Positions 8,020 through 17,952 of a stretch of DNA of 64,000 nt are shown here, piece by piece; within the stretch, counting starts at the first letter, position 1; every line of letters begins with the position of its first letter. The DNA is from UKL13-2 sp947085425. GTDB lineage: Bacteria > Pseudomonadota > Gammaproteobacteria > Burkholderiales > Usitatibacteraceae. The position numbers and the translations under genes are program-made. The notes beneath the pieces were generated by a model. It was not told where the DNA came from and searched no databases. It worked only from the letters and a program-made list of their open reading frames with translations. The stretch covers positions 62,001 through 126,000 of the forward strand of contig CAMTWK010000021.1 in the NCBI GenBank assembly GCA_947085425.1, in the 5' to 3' direction.

Positions 8020-9390
8020 TTACGGTTTCGTCACAGCCGACGTGATTGCGACCGCGTCCTTTTGTAACCCGGACAAATGTTCCACCGCCCGCTCCAGCAT
8101 GCGGTCGCGATTCACAAGATAGTCTTGACGGGTCAATCTGACTTCAATGCCGGGAATGACCCCCGTTCCCTCGACCCGGCTGCCGTTTTTGGTGACAAAG
8201 CCAATTTCACTGTAAGCCATTTGTGCGCCACCGGGTACGTCGGCGAGTCCAAGATAGCCCAATAAACAGCCGCAGGTGCGGGTGCCGATGAGGGTGGCGC
8301 GGCCGGATTCCTTCATCACCACCGCAAACACTTCCGAGGCCGACGCTGAACTTTCGTTGGTCAGGATCACCACTGGTTTGGTATAGGCCAGGTCCTTGCT
8401 GCCCTTGAGGGTCGGCTGCATTTTCATGGTGTCGATAAAAAATAATTTGTGCGGTTTGCCGGAGCGGGTGAGTAGGGTGACGCCCTTGACTTCTCCTTTA
8501 AAAAAACGATTCAGCAAATTGCTTGCCATCATCGCCGAGCCGCCACCGTTATTACGTAAATCAATAATCATGCCCGGCGCATCTTTCATGCGCTCGATTT
8601 CAGCCAAAATGCCGGCCTCCAAACCACCGACAAATCCGGAAAATCGCAGGTAGGCGAATCCAGACGGCAATAAACGCGCCGTGAATTCCGGCAGCGCAGG
8701 AAATTTGCGTCGTTTTAGTGTTGCGCTGATTTCGCTCTGGTCGTCGCGCGTAAACACCATTGACACTGTCGAGTCGATGTCACCGGAGTTGATTTTTCGC
8801 GCCGCGCCTCTGCTGCGTGACCACGGCGTGGAGGTGTCGCGTGCTTCGGTCGCGAGGCGTCGATACAAGGCGAGTGCGGGTTCGCCGTTAATCGACTCGA
8901 TGGTCATGCCGGGTCGGACGCCCGCCCAAAATCCGTCGGATTGTGGGTGCACCGAGGTGACCACCAACGCTTGATCAATTTCGGCAAAATTCATACCCAA
9001 GCTATGTGATTCGTTGTTCTTTTGTTGTTGTACCAGCTTGGGTGAGTGCACCCTTGTATGCGAGTCTTTTAATTCACCGGTCATTTTGTCGAGCAATTCC
9101 CAGTATTCGTCGTCCGTTTTGGTCGCCAAAATGCGTGGCTCGTACTGTTTACGCACTGCCAGCCAATCAACACCATTCAATTTAGGGTCGTAATAACGCT
9201 CATTGACGGTCGCCCAGACAAAATCCAGGGCGTCGCGCCGCCAATTTTCATTGGGCGAGGGCACCGGCACGTCCGGGGTGAGTAACGGTGTGTTGGTGCG
9301 CGACAAAATACGTTGTGGGTCGACGATGGCGCAACCGGAGGCAAGCAAAACAAGGCAGGCAGCAACAAAACAATGATTCAAGAGTGTCAT
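8020..9390 (-). CDS. S41 family peptidase, lipoprotein
   Basis: A 456-residue C-terminal-processing-protease relative. The N-terminus carries a lipobox (LLASGC), so the mature protein is probably a periplasmic lipoprotein. The order is an N-terminal helical region, a PDZ-like segment (GMNFAEIDQ...GVRPGMTIESING), then the S41 core with IDLRNNGGGS and the serine motif NESSASASEVFA. A Lys of the usual Ser-Lys dyad could be one of the downstream lysines; I could not place it firmly. Start: I use the ATG at 9390, which places the lipobox about 20 residues in. A TTG 12 codons upstream is also possible. The gene is transcribed alone and convergent with the cytochrome fusion. Confidence 0.85.
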   Translation of the reverse strand: MTLLNHCFVAACLVLLASGCAIVDPQRILSRTNTPLLTPDVPVPSPNENWRRDALDFVWATVNERYYDPKLNGVDWLAVRKQYEPRILATKTDDEYWELLDKMTGELKDSHTRVHSPKLVQQQKNNESHSLGMNFAEIDQALVVTSVHPQSDGFWAGVRPGMTIESINGEPALALYRRLATEARDTSTPWSRSRGAARKINSGDIDSTVSMVFTRDDQSEISATLKRRKFPALPEFTARLLPSGFAYLRFSGFVGGLEAGILAEIERMKDAPGMIIDLRNNGGGSAMMASNLLNRFFKGEVKGVTLLTRSGKPHKLFFIDTMKMQPTLKGSKDLAYTKPVVILTNESSASASEVFAVVMKESGRATLIGTRTCGCLLGYLGLADVPGGAQMAYSEIGFVTKNGSRVEGTGVIPGIEVRLTRQDYLVNRDRMLERAVEHLSGLQKDAVAITSAVTKP

Positions 9391-9669
9391 GGCAGAGGGT
9401 GGGGTAGAGAAGCGATCGGAATACAAAAAAAGTCAGCAGAAAACCAATGTAGTACCAGTATAGCCGGTGCTGATTTGTCGGATTCCCTTGGAGCAGGGGG
9501 TTTCCGGTAAAATTTACCCGCCGTTTTGAGAGTGACACAATCGTTCTTAAAGGATCGGCTTCATTTGTACGTTTTGTTGCCCAATCGGCGCAGATTACAA
9601 ATTGAAACGACGTTTTGGCCCATCGCATTGGGTTAGAAATACCGAAAACAAAATTTGAGGAGTTCGTCG

Positions 9670-12600
9670 ATGTCTGTTGTTGCTGGTGCCACCCAAAATT
9701 CCGCCCTATCCACCTCGCCCATCTCGCCTGCCACGGCCGATGCCGCGATTACGCTGGATGACAAGTACCTACTCGATCATGGTCGGGTCTATTTAACCGG
9801 CACCCAGGCGCTGGTGCGCCTGCCGATGATTCAGCGCCAACGTGATCTGGCCGCAGGACTCAACACCGCCGGATTCATTTCCGGTTACCGTGGCTCACCA
9901 TTGGGCGCATACGACCAAGCGTTGTGGAAAGCCAAATCCTTCCTCAAGCAAAAACATATATTTTTCACGCCGGGCGTGAATGAAGAACTCGCCGCCACCG
10001 CCGTTTGGGGCTCACAGCAGGTCGGATTATTTGATGGTGCCAAATACGACGGTGTATTTGGCATTTGGTACGGCAAGGGTCCGGGTGTTGATCGCAGCGG
10101 GGACGTGTTTAAACACGCAAACGCCTTTGGCACGTCCAAACATGGTGGCGTATTGTTGGTGGCGGGTGACGATCACGCTTGTAAATCTTCGACCTTACCG
10201 CATCAATCCGAACACGCCTTCGATGCAGCGATGATTCCGGTGTTGTACCCAACCGGTGTGGCCGATTTGATCGAGCTGGGCTTGCACGGTTTTGCCATGT
10301 CGCGTTATTCGGGTTGTTACGTTGCTTTTAAGTGTGTGTCGGACACCGTTGATGCCTCGGCCTCGGTCAACCTTGATGTCGATGCGCCAAAGATAATTTT
10401 GCCGGAAGATTTTCAAATGCCAGCAGGTGGCTTGCATATTCGCTGGCCGGATTCACCACTCGATCAAGAGCAGCGATTACAACACGACAAAATTTATGCG
10501 GCCTTGGCGTACGCACGGGTGAATAAACTCAATCGTGTCACCATCGGCGCGGAAAACTCCGGTAAACCAGCACGCCTCGGCATTATCGCTTCCGGCAAGA
10601 GTTACCTCGACACCATGCAGGCGCTGGAAGATTTGGGGATTGATGCCCGCCACGCAGGGGAAATTGGCTTACGCGTGATGAAGGTCGGCATGCCATGGCC
10701 GCTGGAGCCCACCTCGGTACGTGAATTTTCCAGTGGTCTGGATGAGATTTTGGTGGTGGAAGAAAAACGCCAGCTCATCGAATATCAGCTCAAAGAACAA
10801 CTTTACAACTGGCGTGATGATGTGCGGCCACGTGTGATTGGCAAATACGATGAACACGGTGAATGGGAAGTGTCGCGGCCGGAGTGGCTGCTGCCGGCCT
10901 CGGGTGAACTCACCCCGGCGATGATTGCACGTGTGATTGCAAATCGCATCAGCAAGTTTTATACCTCAAACATTGTCCAGGCGCGCCTGAAATTTATTGA
11001 AGACAAAGAAGCGGCGTTGGCACAGCCACGTGCCAAGGTGGCGCGTATTCCTTATTATTGTTCAGGCTGCCCACACAACACCAGTACGCGTGTGCCGGAG
11101 GGCTCGAAAGCGTTGGCGGGTATTGGCTGCCACTATATGGCGACGTGGATCCGCCCCGAGGCGACCATGACCTTTACCCAAATGGGGGGCGAGGGTGTGC
11201 CATGGGCGGGTATTGCGCCATTCACCAATACCAAACACGTGTTTGCCAATTTGGGTGACGGCACCTACTTTCATTCAGGCCTATTGGCGATTCGTGCCGC
11301 GGTTGGTGCCAAGGTCAACATTACCTATAAGATTTTGTATAACGATGCGGTCGCCATGACCGGCGGTCAGCCGGTGGACGGCCCGCTCGATGTCGCACAA
11401 ATCACCCGCCAGGTGCACGCCGAGTCGGTCGGCAAAATTGTGGTGGTCACCGATGAGCCGGATAAATATCCGGAGGGAACGAATTTTGCGCCGGGTGTAA
11501 CCGTGCATCACCGTGATCAGCTCGACGCCATTCAGCGTGAGTTGCGTGAATTGCCCGGCACGACCATTTTGATTTACGATCAAACCTGCGCGGCAGAAAA
11601 ACGCCGCCGCCGTAAACGCGGCACCTACCCGGACCCACAAAAACGTGTGGTGATTAATGATCTGGTGTGTGAGGGTTGCGGGGACTGTGGCAAAAAATCC
11701 AATTGCCTGTCGATCATGCCACTCGAGACCGAACTTGGTCGTAAACGCGCCATTGATCAATCGTCATGCAACAAAGATTTTTCCTGTGTGAAGGGTTTTT
11801 GCCCGTCGTTTGTGACTGTCGAAGGCGGCACGTTACGCAAGCAAAAACCAGTGGTGCAAGCAGTGCTGGCGGCCTTGCCGGAGCCAACCTTACCCACACT
11901 CGATCAGCCTTGGGGTATTTTGATTACCGGTGTGGGTGGAACCGGGGTGGTGACCATAGGTGCATTGTTGGGCATGGCCGCACACCTGGAAAACAAAGGC
12001 GTGGCGGTACTCGACATGACCGGCCTCGCGCAAAAGGGCGGCAGTGTTTATACCCACGTCCGTATCGCCAAACAGCCGGATGATATTCACGCGGTGCGTA
12101 TCGCCGCCGGCGAGGCCCATGCCTTGCTCGGCTGCGACATGATTGTCTCGACCTCCGACGAAGCCATCGCCAAAATGCAAAAGTCACTCACGCGTGGTGT
12201 GGTCAATGCCGATGTCTCGACCACCGGTGAATTCACCAAAAAAACAGATTTGCATATTCCCATCGGCGACCTGGAGGCGACCTTGCAGGACACCATGGCC
12301 GAAGTCGCGTTTGTCGACGCCACCCAATTGACCACGGCGTTAATGGGTGACGCCATTTTCACCAACCCGTTTGTAATGGGGTATGGTTATCAGCTCGGCT
12401 TGATTCCACTGGCTTCGGCGTCGATTGTGCGCGCCATTGAATTAAACGGCACCGCTGTTGAGCGCAACAAACAGGCGTTTGATTGGGGCCGTCGTGCAGC
12501 GGTGGATATGGCCGCCGTCAAAAAAATGGCGTTCCCAACCCCGCCTATCAGCGGGCTCTACAAAATGTCGGAAACCGTTGAAGAAATGGTGACACGCCGT

Positions 12601-13248
12601 CAACAGTTCCTGACCGGTTATCAAAATTCCGCCTACGCTGATCGGTATGCGGCATTGGTCAAACGCGTGGCAGATTTTGAAGGCAAAAATTTCCCCGGCA
12701 AAAAATCGCTGACCGCCGCCGTGGCGCGTTATTACTTCAAAGTGTTGGCGTACAAGGATGAATACGAAGTCGCACGACTGTATGCCGACATGGGCTTCAA
12801 GAAAAAGATCGCCGAACAGTTTGAAGGGGATTACAAATTAACCTTCCATCTCGCCCCGCCGATCATGACGGACTTGGATGCCACCACCGGTGAACCGAGC
12901 AAAAAAATATTTGGCGCGTGGATGATGTCGGTCTTTTCCGTATTGGCGAAATTCAAGGGTTTACGCGGCACGGCGCTGGATATTTTTGGTTATTCAGTCG
13001 AGCGCAAAATGGAGCGCAAGTTGATCGCCGACTACGAGGCACTCATAGCGATGCTTCTCGCAAATACCAATGCCGAGAACTACGAGGTTGCGGTGGATCT
13101 GGCGTCAATTCCAGAACACATCCGTGGATTTGGTCACGTCAAACATACGCACTATGTTGATGCCAAAAAACGTTGGGATGAATTGCTGGTCGAGTTTCAA
13201 AACCCAACAAAGGGCGTCAAAGAAATTAGAATTCGCCAAGCGGCTTAG
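9670..13248 (+). CDS. indolepyruvate:ferredoxin oxidoreductase family protein (fused alpha-beta-gamma)
   Basis: A single 1192-residue polypeptide holding all parts of a 2-oxoacid:ferredoxin oxidoreductase. These enzymes oxidatively decarboxylate a 2-oxoacid with CoA using thiamine diphosphate, passing electrons to ferredoxin. The N-terminal half is the IorA-like ThDP region, with CSGCPHNTS near residue 463 and MGGEGVPWAGIAPF next. An iron-sulfur segment follows near 665 (VCEGCGDCGKKSNC and further Cys residues). An IorB-like gamma domain begins near 753 with GVGGTGVVTIG. This fused form is common in proteobacteria and is annotated for aryl or branched-chain 2-oxoacids; the substrate here is not proven. 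Start: ATG 9670 has GAGGAG at 9656-9661. It is monocistronic with its own terminator. Confidence 0.93.
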   Translation: MSVVAGATQNSALSTSPISPATADAAITLDDKYLLDHGRVYLTGTQALVRLPMIQRQRDLAAGLNTAGFISGYRGSPLGAYDQALWKAKSFLKQKHIFFTPGVNEELAATAVWGSQQVGLFDGAKYDGVFGIWYGKGPGVDRSGDVFKHANAFGTSKHGGVLLVAGDDHACKSSTLPHQSEHAFDAAMIPVLYPTGVADLIELGLHGFAMSRYSGCYVAFKCVSDTVDASASVNLDVDAPKIILPEDFQMPAGGLHIRWPDSPLDQEQRLQHDKIYAALAYARVNKLNRVTIGAENSGKPARLGIIASGKSYLDTMQALEDLGIDARHAGEIGLRVMKVGMPWPLEPTSVREFSSGLDEILVVEEKRQLIEYQLKEQLYNWRDDVRPRVIGKYDEHGEWEVSRPEWLLPASGELTPAMIARVIANRISKFYTSNIVQARLKFIEDKEAALAQPRAKVARIPYYCSGCPHNTSTRVPEGSKALAGIGCHYMATWIRPEATMTFTQMGGEGVPWAGIAPFTNTKHVFANLGDGTYFHSGLLAIRAAVGAKVNITYKILYNDAVAMTGGQPVDGPLDVAQITRQVHAESVGKIVVVTDEPDKYPEGTNFAPGVTVHHRDQLDAIQRELRELPGTTILIYDQTCAAEKRRRRKRGTYPDPQKRVVINDLVCEGCGDCGKKSNCLSIMPLETELGRKRAIDQSSCNKDFSCVKGFCPSFVTVEGGTLRKQKPVVQAVLAALPEPTLPTLDQPWGILITGVGGTGVVTIGALLGMAAHLENKGVAVLDMTGLAQKGGSVYTHVRIAKQPDDIHAVRIAAGEAHALLGCDMIVSTSDEAIAKMQKSLTRGVVNADVSTTGEFTKKTDLHIPIGDLEATLQDTMAEVAFVDATQLTTALMGDAIFTNPFVMGYGYQLGLIPLASASIVRAIELNGTAVERNKQAFDWGRRAAVDMAAVKKMAFPTPPISGLYKMSETVEEMVTRRQQFLTGYQNSAYADRYAALVKRVADFEGKNFPGKKSLTAAVARYYFKVLAYKDEYEVARLYADMGFKKKIAEQFEGDYKLTFHLAPPIMTDLDATTGEPSKKIFGAWMMSVFSVLAKFKGLRGTALDIFGYSVERKMERKLIADYEALIAMLLANTNAENYEVAVDLASIPEHIRGFGHVKHTHYVDAKKRWDELLVEFQNPTKGVKEIRIRQAA

Positions 13249-13266
13249 GCATCAAGCCACAACCAA

Positions 13267-13301
13267 CGCCCAGAACGGTCGACATTCTGGGCGTTTTTTT
13301 T
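13267..13301 (+). terminator. rho-independent terminator of the oxidoreductase gene
   Basis: Nine-base perfect stem CGCCCAGAA (13267-13275) with TTCTGGGCG (13285-13293), a nine-base loop and then eight T residues. It begins 19 bases after the stop codon. Confidence 0.92.
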
Positions 13302-13352
13302 GCTGTTGATGCAAGAAATCAATCCGGTAATTTTTTACAAGGGGAGGGCGCA

Positions 13353-13619
13353 ATGAAAAAGCAACTCATCAATATTTCAGTCATGCAATCCGCCAAGGTG
13401 TTGGCAGTGATGTTTTTTCTTTTGTCATGCCCGTTAGTGTTGCTGATCATGGTGCCGATGGCATTTTCTCCTCAGCCTGAGCCACCCATCTTTGTGCTAT
13501 TCGTCATGCCGATTCTGTATGGCGTGTTTGGCTTTTTATTTGCCTGGTTCGCGGCGTGGCTTTACAACATTGTTGCAGCGAAGCTGGGTGGCATTGAAGT
13601 AACGTTTAAAGAGGTTTGA
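13353..13619 (+). CDS. small two-helix membrane protein, unknown function
   Basis: An 88-residue inner-membrane protein with a clear ribosome site (GGGGAGGG 7 bases before the ATG). Two hydrophobic segments are visible, about 17-40 and 47-72. The C-terminal AAKLGGIEVTF ending is shared by a family of small proteobacterial membrane proteins related to DUF3566. No catalytic motif is seen. It lies between a terminator and the convergent lplT gene, so it is its own transcription unit. Confidence 0.75.
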   Translation: MKKQLINISVMQSAKVLAVMFFLLSCPLVLLIMVPMAFSPQPEPPIFVLFVMPILYGVFGFLFAWFAAWLYNIVAAKLGGIEVTFKEV

Positions 13620-13682
13620 TTAATCACTCCGTGAAATGTGAATCTGAGTTGGCACTCGCGTTGAAAACTGGACAGCCCTCCT

Positions 13683-15017
13683 CTAAACTTTCGGTCGCTC
13701 CAAAAATTCATCCGGCGTCTCGTGTTTTTCCATGCCGATGATGTCGTCGAGCGTGGGATTGTTGCGATGATTAACGTGGTTCCAATGCATGATGACGATC
13801 ATGAGTCCGGCAACGATGGAGCCGAATATCACAATGATGGTATTGATGTGCCAGCCAAACGATAACATCACCGAATAAGCGGCGACCATCAGCAAAATAT
13901 TCAGTTGCTCGTTAAAGTTTTGCACGGCGATGGAATGACCGGCTGACAACAGCACGTGTCCACGATGTTGTAACAGGGCATTCATCGGCACCACAAAAAA
14001 GCCACCGAGACCACCAACAAATATCAGCACAGAATACACCGCCGGTTTGGAAAACGTAAATGGCATGATCATCACCGCGAAGCCCATGGCGACGCCGTAA
14101 GGTAATACCTTGAGAGCGTTTTTGAGCGTCATGTAACGACCGGCGATGACAGCACCCACGACGGTGCCGACCGCTGCCACCCCCATGAGGATCGATGCCT
14201 GATCGAGCCGCAAGCCGAGTTGTTGCCGGCCCCATTCGAGCACAATCAATTGCAGGGTGGCACCCGCCCCCCAGAACAGGGTGGTGACGGCAAGTGAAAT
14301 TTGGCCGAGTTTGTCACGCCACAGCGTATAGACGCAGTGCCAAAAATCGGTGATGAGTTTGATCGGGTGACGTTCTTGTTTTGGGTAACGTGCGCCGGTG
14401 TCGGGGATGTTCAAATTAAAAATCGCGGCGATGGTGTAAAAAATAGAAATCACCAAAATAGCCGCCTCAGGAGCGGAGTCCACGCCGGTATGGACGTAAG
14501 GGATATCAAAGCTCAATAGCAGTGCTGAAACTTTAGGGCTGATGAGTGCGCCGCCGAGTACGGTGCCGAGAATGATTGAGACCACCGTCAGGCCCTCGAT
14601 CCAGCCGTTGCCTTTGACCAATTGTTCCGGCGGCAGTAACTCGGTGAGAATGCCGTATTTGGCGGGCGAATACATGGCTGCACCAACGCCGACAATCATG
14701 TAGCCGTAAAACACCACCCAAAATTCGCCGTTGCCTTGAAAGTCGATGTAGTCATAAAAGAAAATAACAAAACAACCGATAATTTTGATCAGGTTGGTGA
14801 CAAACATGACGCGGCCCTTGGGCATGGAATCCGCAAACGCGCCCACAAATGCCGCCAGTACCACATACGAAACTGCAAAGCCCCACTTGACCATCGGTGT
14901 CATCCATGCCGGGCCTTCAAGCAGCAGGATAAGGGCAATCGAAGCGATGAAAAGTGCGTTGTCCGCCAGCGAGCTAAAAAACTGCGCCGCCATGATTGTG
15001 TAAAAGCCTTTTTTCAT
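13683..15017 (-). CDS. lplT: lysophospholipid transporter LplT
   Basis: A 444-residue inner-membrane MFS protein with about 12 transmembrane segments. The N-terminus (GFYTIMAAQFFSSLADNALFIASI) and the internal AAMYSPAKYGILTELLPPEQLVKGNGWIEG segment are typical of LplT. LplT flips lysophospholipids such as lyso-PE to the inner leaflet for re-acylation. In enterobacteria it is next to the acyltransferase gene aas; no aas is present here, so the acyltransferase must be elsewhere. Confidence 0.93.
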   Translation of the reverse strand: MKKGFYTIMAAQFFSSLADNALFIASIALILLLEGPAWMTPMVKWGFAVSYVVLAAFVGAFADSMPKGRVMFVTNLIKIIGCFVIFFYDYIDFQGNGEFWVVFYGYMIVGVGAAMYSPAKYGILTELLPPEQLVKGNGWIEGLTVVSIILGTVLGGALISPKVSALLLSFDIPYVHTGVDSAPEAAILVISIFYTIAAIFNLNIPDTGARYPKQERHPIKLITDFWHCVYTLWRDKLGQISLAVTTLFWGAGATLQLIVLEWGRQQLGLRLDQASILMGVAAVGTVVGAVIAGRYMTLKNALKVLPYGVAMGFAVMIMPFTFSKPAVYSVLIFVGGLGGFFVVPMNALLQHRGHVLLSAGHSIAVQNFNEQLNILLMVAAYSVMLSFGWHINTIIVIFGSIVAGLMIVIMHWNHVNHRNNPTLDDIIGMEKHETPDEFLERPKV

Positions 15018-15192
15018 CGGACAGCGTCAGTTCGGTAAATGCATTGCATCAAAATATTCTGTGGATTGGTCATTGATTGTCATCGCGGCGGCGCTTATTC
15101 AGCAAGCGCAACGGACAGGGGTAGATGTTACCTGAGCGGCGGGGCGTATGCCGTTATGTTGCAGTTGTTGCGGTGCGGCAATTCACTTGGCG

Positions 15193-15735
15193 TTATTGGT
15201 AGGTGCCTCGAAATTGCCGTGACAATTCCAGTGAAGATTTGTTGGTGCCTTTTTCCGCGCGGGTGTAGGCGCGATCCTCAACCGGCGCGCCATCGGGACC
15301 ATAGTTGGCACCACATAGGCCGATAAAACACAGGCCCATCATGGTGATGTCCTTGGGCGTCAGAGTTTTTTCCCGTTCAAGTCGGTCGCGAAAGGCCAGC
15401 ATCGGCGGGCGTCTTGGGCTGATAACGTCTTCCGGATCGCGATCTCCAAACACACGAATTTCTTCGACGTAGCGTGCGGCGGCTTCGTCTTCTTCCTGCC
15501 GGGCGGCGTGTGAAAATCGTTTTGCCTTGGGTGCGTGCAAAATTTCTTTTGGTACTGACTTAATCAATCTGGCTGCTGCGCCGTCGAGTTCGGCATCCGG
15601 TAGCGGTGCAGCGCCTGCAAGCATCGGTACCGCAATCAGCGTCGCTGTGACCGCTGTGGCGACCAGCACCGCCGCCCGTTCAAGGGTGGACGGTATGGTC
15701 AAGCGACCGGTGACAAAACAACTGCGGATCGACAT
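15193..15735 (-). CDS. exported protein of unknown function, downstream of phoH
   Basis: A 180-residue protein with a basic N-terminus and a hydrophobic stretch around residues 20-43 ending GAAPL, read as a signal peptide or anchor. The mature part is charged (EEDEAAARYVEEIRVFGDRDPEDV). It has a conserved-looking segment MMGLCFIGLCGANYGPDG near residue 135 with two Cys residues. I do not recognise the family. The start lies 3 bases after the phoH stop, without a clear ribosome site, so translation is probably coupled to phoH. The role may therefore be linked to phoH, but this is only positional. Confidence 0.65.
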   Translation of the reverse strand: MSIRSCFVTGRLTIPSTLERAAVLVATAVTATLIAVPMLAGAAPLPDAELDGAAARLIKSVPKEILHAPKAKRFSHAARQEEDEAAARYVEEIRVFGDRDPEDVISPRRPPMLAFRDRLEREKTLTPKDITMMGLCFIGLCGANYGPDGAPVEDRAYTRAEKGTNKSSLELSRQFRGTYQ

Positions 15736-15738
15736 GGT

Positions 15739-17172
15739 TCACAGCACTTCGGCCGCGTGGTCGGCAAGGCGCGAGCGTTCGCCGCGTTGCAAGGTGATAT
15801 GGCCGGAGTGTGTCCAGCCTTTGAATCGATCAACCACGTAGGTCAATCCGGACGAGCCTTCGGTGAGATAAGGGGTATCAATCTGCGCAATATTGCCCAG
15901 ACAAACCACCTTGGTGCCGGGGCCGGCACGGGTGATCAGCGTTTTCATCTGTTTTGGGGTGAGATTTTGCGCTTCATCAATAATCAAAAACTTATTGAGG
16001 AAAGTGCGACCACGCATAAAGTTGAGTGACTTCACTTTAATCCGGCTGCGGATCAAATCACGGGTGGCGGCACGCCCCCAATCACCGGATTCCTCGTCCG
16101 ACGAATTCAACACATCCAGATTGTCCTCGAGTGCGCCCATCCACGGGTTCATTTTTTCTTCTTCGGTGCCGGGCAAAAAGCCGATGTCTTCGCCCACCGG
16201 AACCGTGACACGGGTGATGATAATTTCCGAGTAGGTTTTTGATTCGAGTGTTTGCATCAAACTCGCGGCGAGGGTCATCAAGGTTTTGCCGGTGCCGGCT
16301 TGGCCAAGCAAAGTGACAAAATCAATCTCCGGATCCATCAATGCGTTCAACGCAAAATTTTGTTCACGATTACGCGCGACAATTCCCCACACACCGTTTT
16401 TCTGATGGGTGTAATCCTTGAGGGTGCGTAGTACGCAGGTTTTTCCTTCAACCGCCTGCACCATGGCGTAAAACGGTTTGTCGGCATCCTGGTAAACAAA
16501 CTCGTTGAGTATCATGGCACCGACCATCGGCCCCTTGATGCGATATAGCGTGCGGCCATGTTCCTGCCATGACTCCATATCTTTGCCGTGTTTGTCCCAA
16601 AAATCAGCCGGCAATTCACGCATGCCGGTGTAGAGCAGATCGGTGTCTTCGAGCACCTTGTCGTTGAAATAATCTTCCGATGCCACACCAATGGCGCGCG
16701 CCTTGATGCGCATATTGATGTCTTTGGACACCAGTACCACATTGCGTTTCGGATTGTGGTGTTGCAGATCCAGGGCGACGGCAATGATTTGGTTATCGGC
16801 TTTGCCACTGTCCGGCAGGACGGATGGGAAATCGAGCGTGACCGGACGGGTCTGCAACATTAATCTTCCGGTCGCTTCACCACTGCGGTGTTCCGCCAGA
16901 CTGATGCCCAGATCAATGTCGCCTTCCTGCCCGGAAACAATCAGATCCAGAAAACGCGTGGCTTGGCGGGCATTACGCGCCACTTCGGTCATGCCCTTCT
17001 TGTTGTTGTCGAGTTCTTCGAGAGTGACCATCGGCAAATAGACATCATGTTCCTGAAATCGAAACAGGGAGGTCGGATCGTGCATCAACACATTGGTGTC
17101 AAGCACAAATATTTTGGTGGCACTGCGGTTCACCGCGGTTACTCGCTTTGCGTTGCCGGGTTTGGGAGCCAA
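15739..17172 (-). CDS. PhoH-family ATPase with N-terminal PIN domain
   Basis: A 477-residue cytoplasmic protein of the PhoH2 type. The N-terminal PIN ribonuclease domain (VLDTNVLMHDP near 22, LEELDNNKKG near 51, VLVSKDINMR near 160) is followed by a PhoH helicase-like ATPase. Walker A is GQAGTGKT near 292 and Walker B is LIIDEAQN near 400. PhoH2 proteins of mycobacteria act as sequence-selective RNA helicase/ribonucleases, so RNA processing under stress is a reasonable inference. Start: TTG at 17172, supported by GAGAGG eight bases upstream and by the usual distance to the PIN domain. An exported unknown protein follows directly. Confidence 0.92.
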   Translation of the reverse strand: MAPKPGNAKRVTAVNRSATKIFVLDTNVLMHDPTSLFRFQEHDVYLPMVTLEELDNNKKGMTEVARNARQATRFLDLIVSGQEGDIDLGISLAEHRSGEATGRLMLQTRPVTLDFPSVLPDSGKADNQIIAVALDLQHHNPKRNVVLVSKDINMRIKARAIGVASEDYFNDKVLEDTDLLYTGMRELPADFWDKHGKDMESWQEHGRTLYRIKGPMVGAMILNEFVYQDADKPFYAMVQAVEGKTCVLRTLKDYTHQKNGVWGIVARNREQNFALNALMDPEIDFVTLLGQAGTGKTLMTLAASLMQTLESKTYSEIIITRVTVPVGEDIGFLPGTEEEKMNPWMGALEDNLDVLNSSDEESGDWGRAATRDLIRSRIKVKSLNFMRGRTFLNKFLIIDEAQNLTPKQMKTLITRAGPGTKVVCLGNIAQIDTPYLTEGSSGLTYVVDRFKGWTHSGHITLQRGERSRLADHAAEVL

Positions 17173-17426
17173 AGTGGTTGCCTCTCTCAGGGTGGGTCGA
17201 AACGACAGAAATATTCCAAATGCGCGACTGCAAGTGCAAATTCACAACCAGTTGACAACTTCAGAAGTGAAGCGCCCCCTGATGCGGTCTGCAAAAGAGG
17301 GCGACGGTGCAACACAGGTAACAAAAAATTCGGTGGGTTCAATTCTGGCGGGGCTCTTGTCTGGGTTGGGCGTGATCCGTTATTGCCAGACTATCACAGA
17401 AATTGCAGGGTTTAATTTGGCGGAAT

Positions 17427-17882
17427 TTAGCTTGGCATTTTGATCGCAGCCAACACGTCGGCGGCGTGGCCATCGACCTTGACACTGCGCCATTCGCGGA
17501 CGATTTCACCGCGTTTACCCATGATGAAGGTCGAGCGCTCAATACCCCGAACCTGTTTGCCATACATGTTTTTTTGTTTCATGACGTCAAACGCTTTGCA
17601 GGCAATTTCGTCCGGGTCGGCCAAAAGGTCAAACGGAAAATTCATTTTTGTCTTGAATTTTTCGTGGCTCTTCACCGTGTCACGCGATACGCCAAAAATC
17701 ATATAACCTGCGCCGATAAAATCGCGGTGTAAATCGCGGAACTGTTCCCCTTCCAAAGTGCAGCCGGGGGTATCGTCGCGCGGGTAAAAATACAAAATGT
17801 AAGGGTGGCCTTTAAACGCGGCGGAAGCAAAACGCTGTTGACCGGTGGCGGCCAACTCAAAATCGGCAATGATGGTTTTCAT
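17427..17882 (-). CDS. bcp: peroxiredoxin, BCP / PrxQ type
   Basis: A 151-residue cytoplasmic thiol peroxidase that reduces hydroperoxides. The peroxidatic Cys is Cys41 in YFYPRDDTPGCT, the family signature. Five residues on, where many BCP proteins have the resolving Cys, there is Glu46, so this would be a one-Cys or atypical form. The only other obvious Cys is in EIACKAFD. FGVSRDTVKSHEKF is conserved. It lies 70 bases after the ArnD-like gene on the same strand. Confidence 0.92.
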   Translation of the reverse strand: MKTIIADFELAATGQQRFASAAFKGHPYILYFYPRDDTPGCTLEGEQFRDLHRDFIGAGYMIFGVSRDTVKSHEKFKTKMNFPFDLLADPDEIACKAFDVMKQKNMYGKQVRGIERSTFIMGKRGEIVREWRSVKVDGHAADVLAAIKMPS

Positions 17883-17952
17883 TTATGATTATTTTCCTTG
17901 GCAAGTCGCGCTGCAATCATGTTTTAGCACGGCGCGGCGCAAGCAGGGTGGA

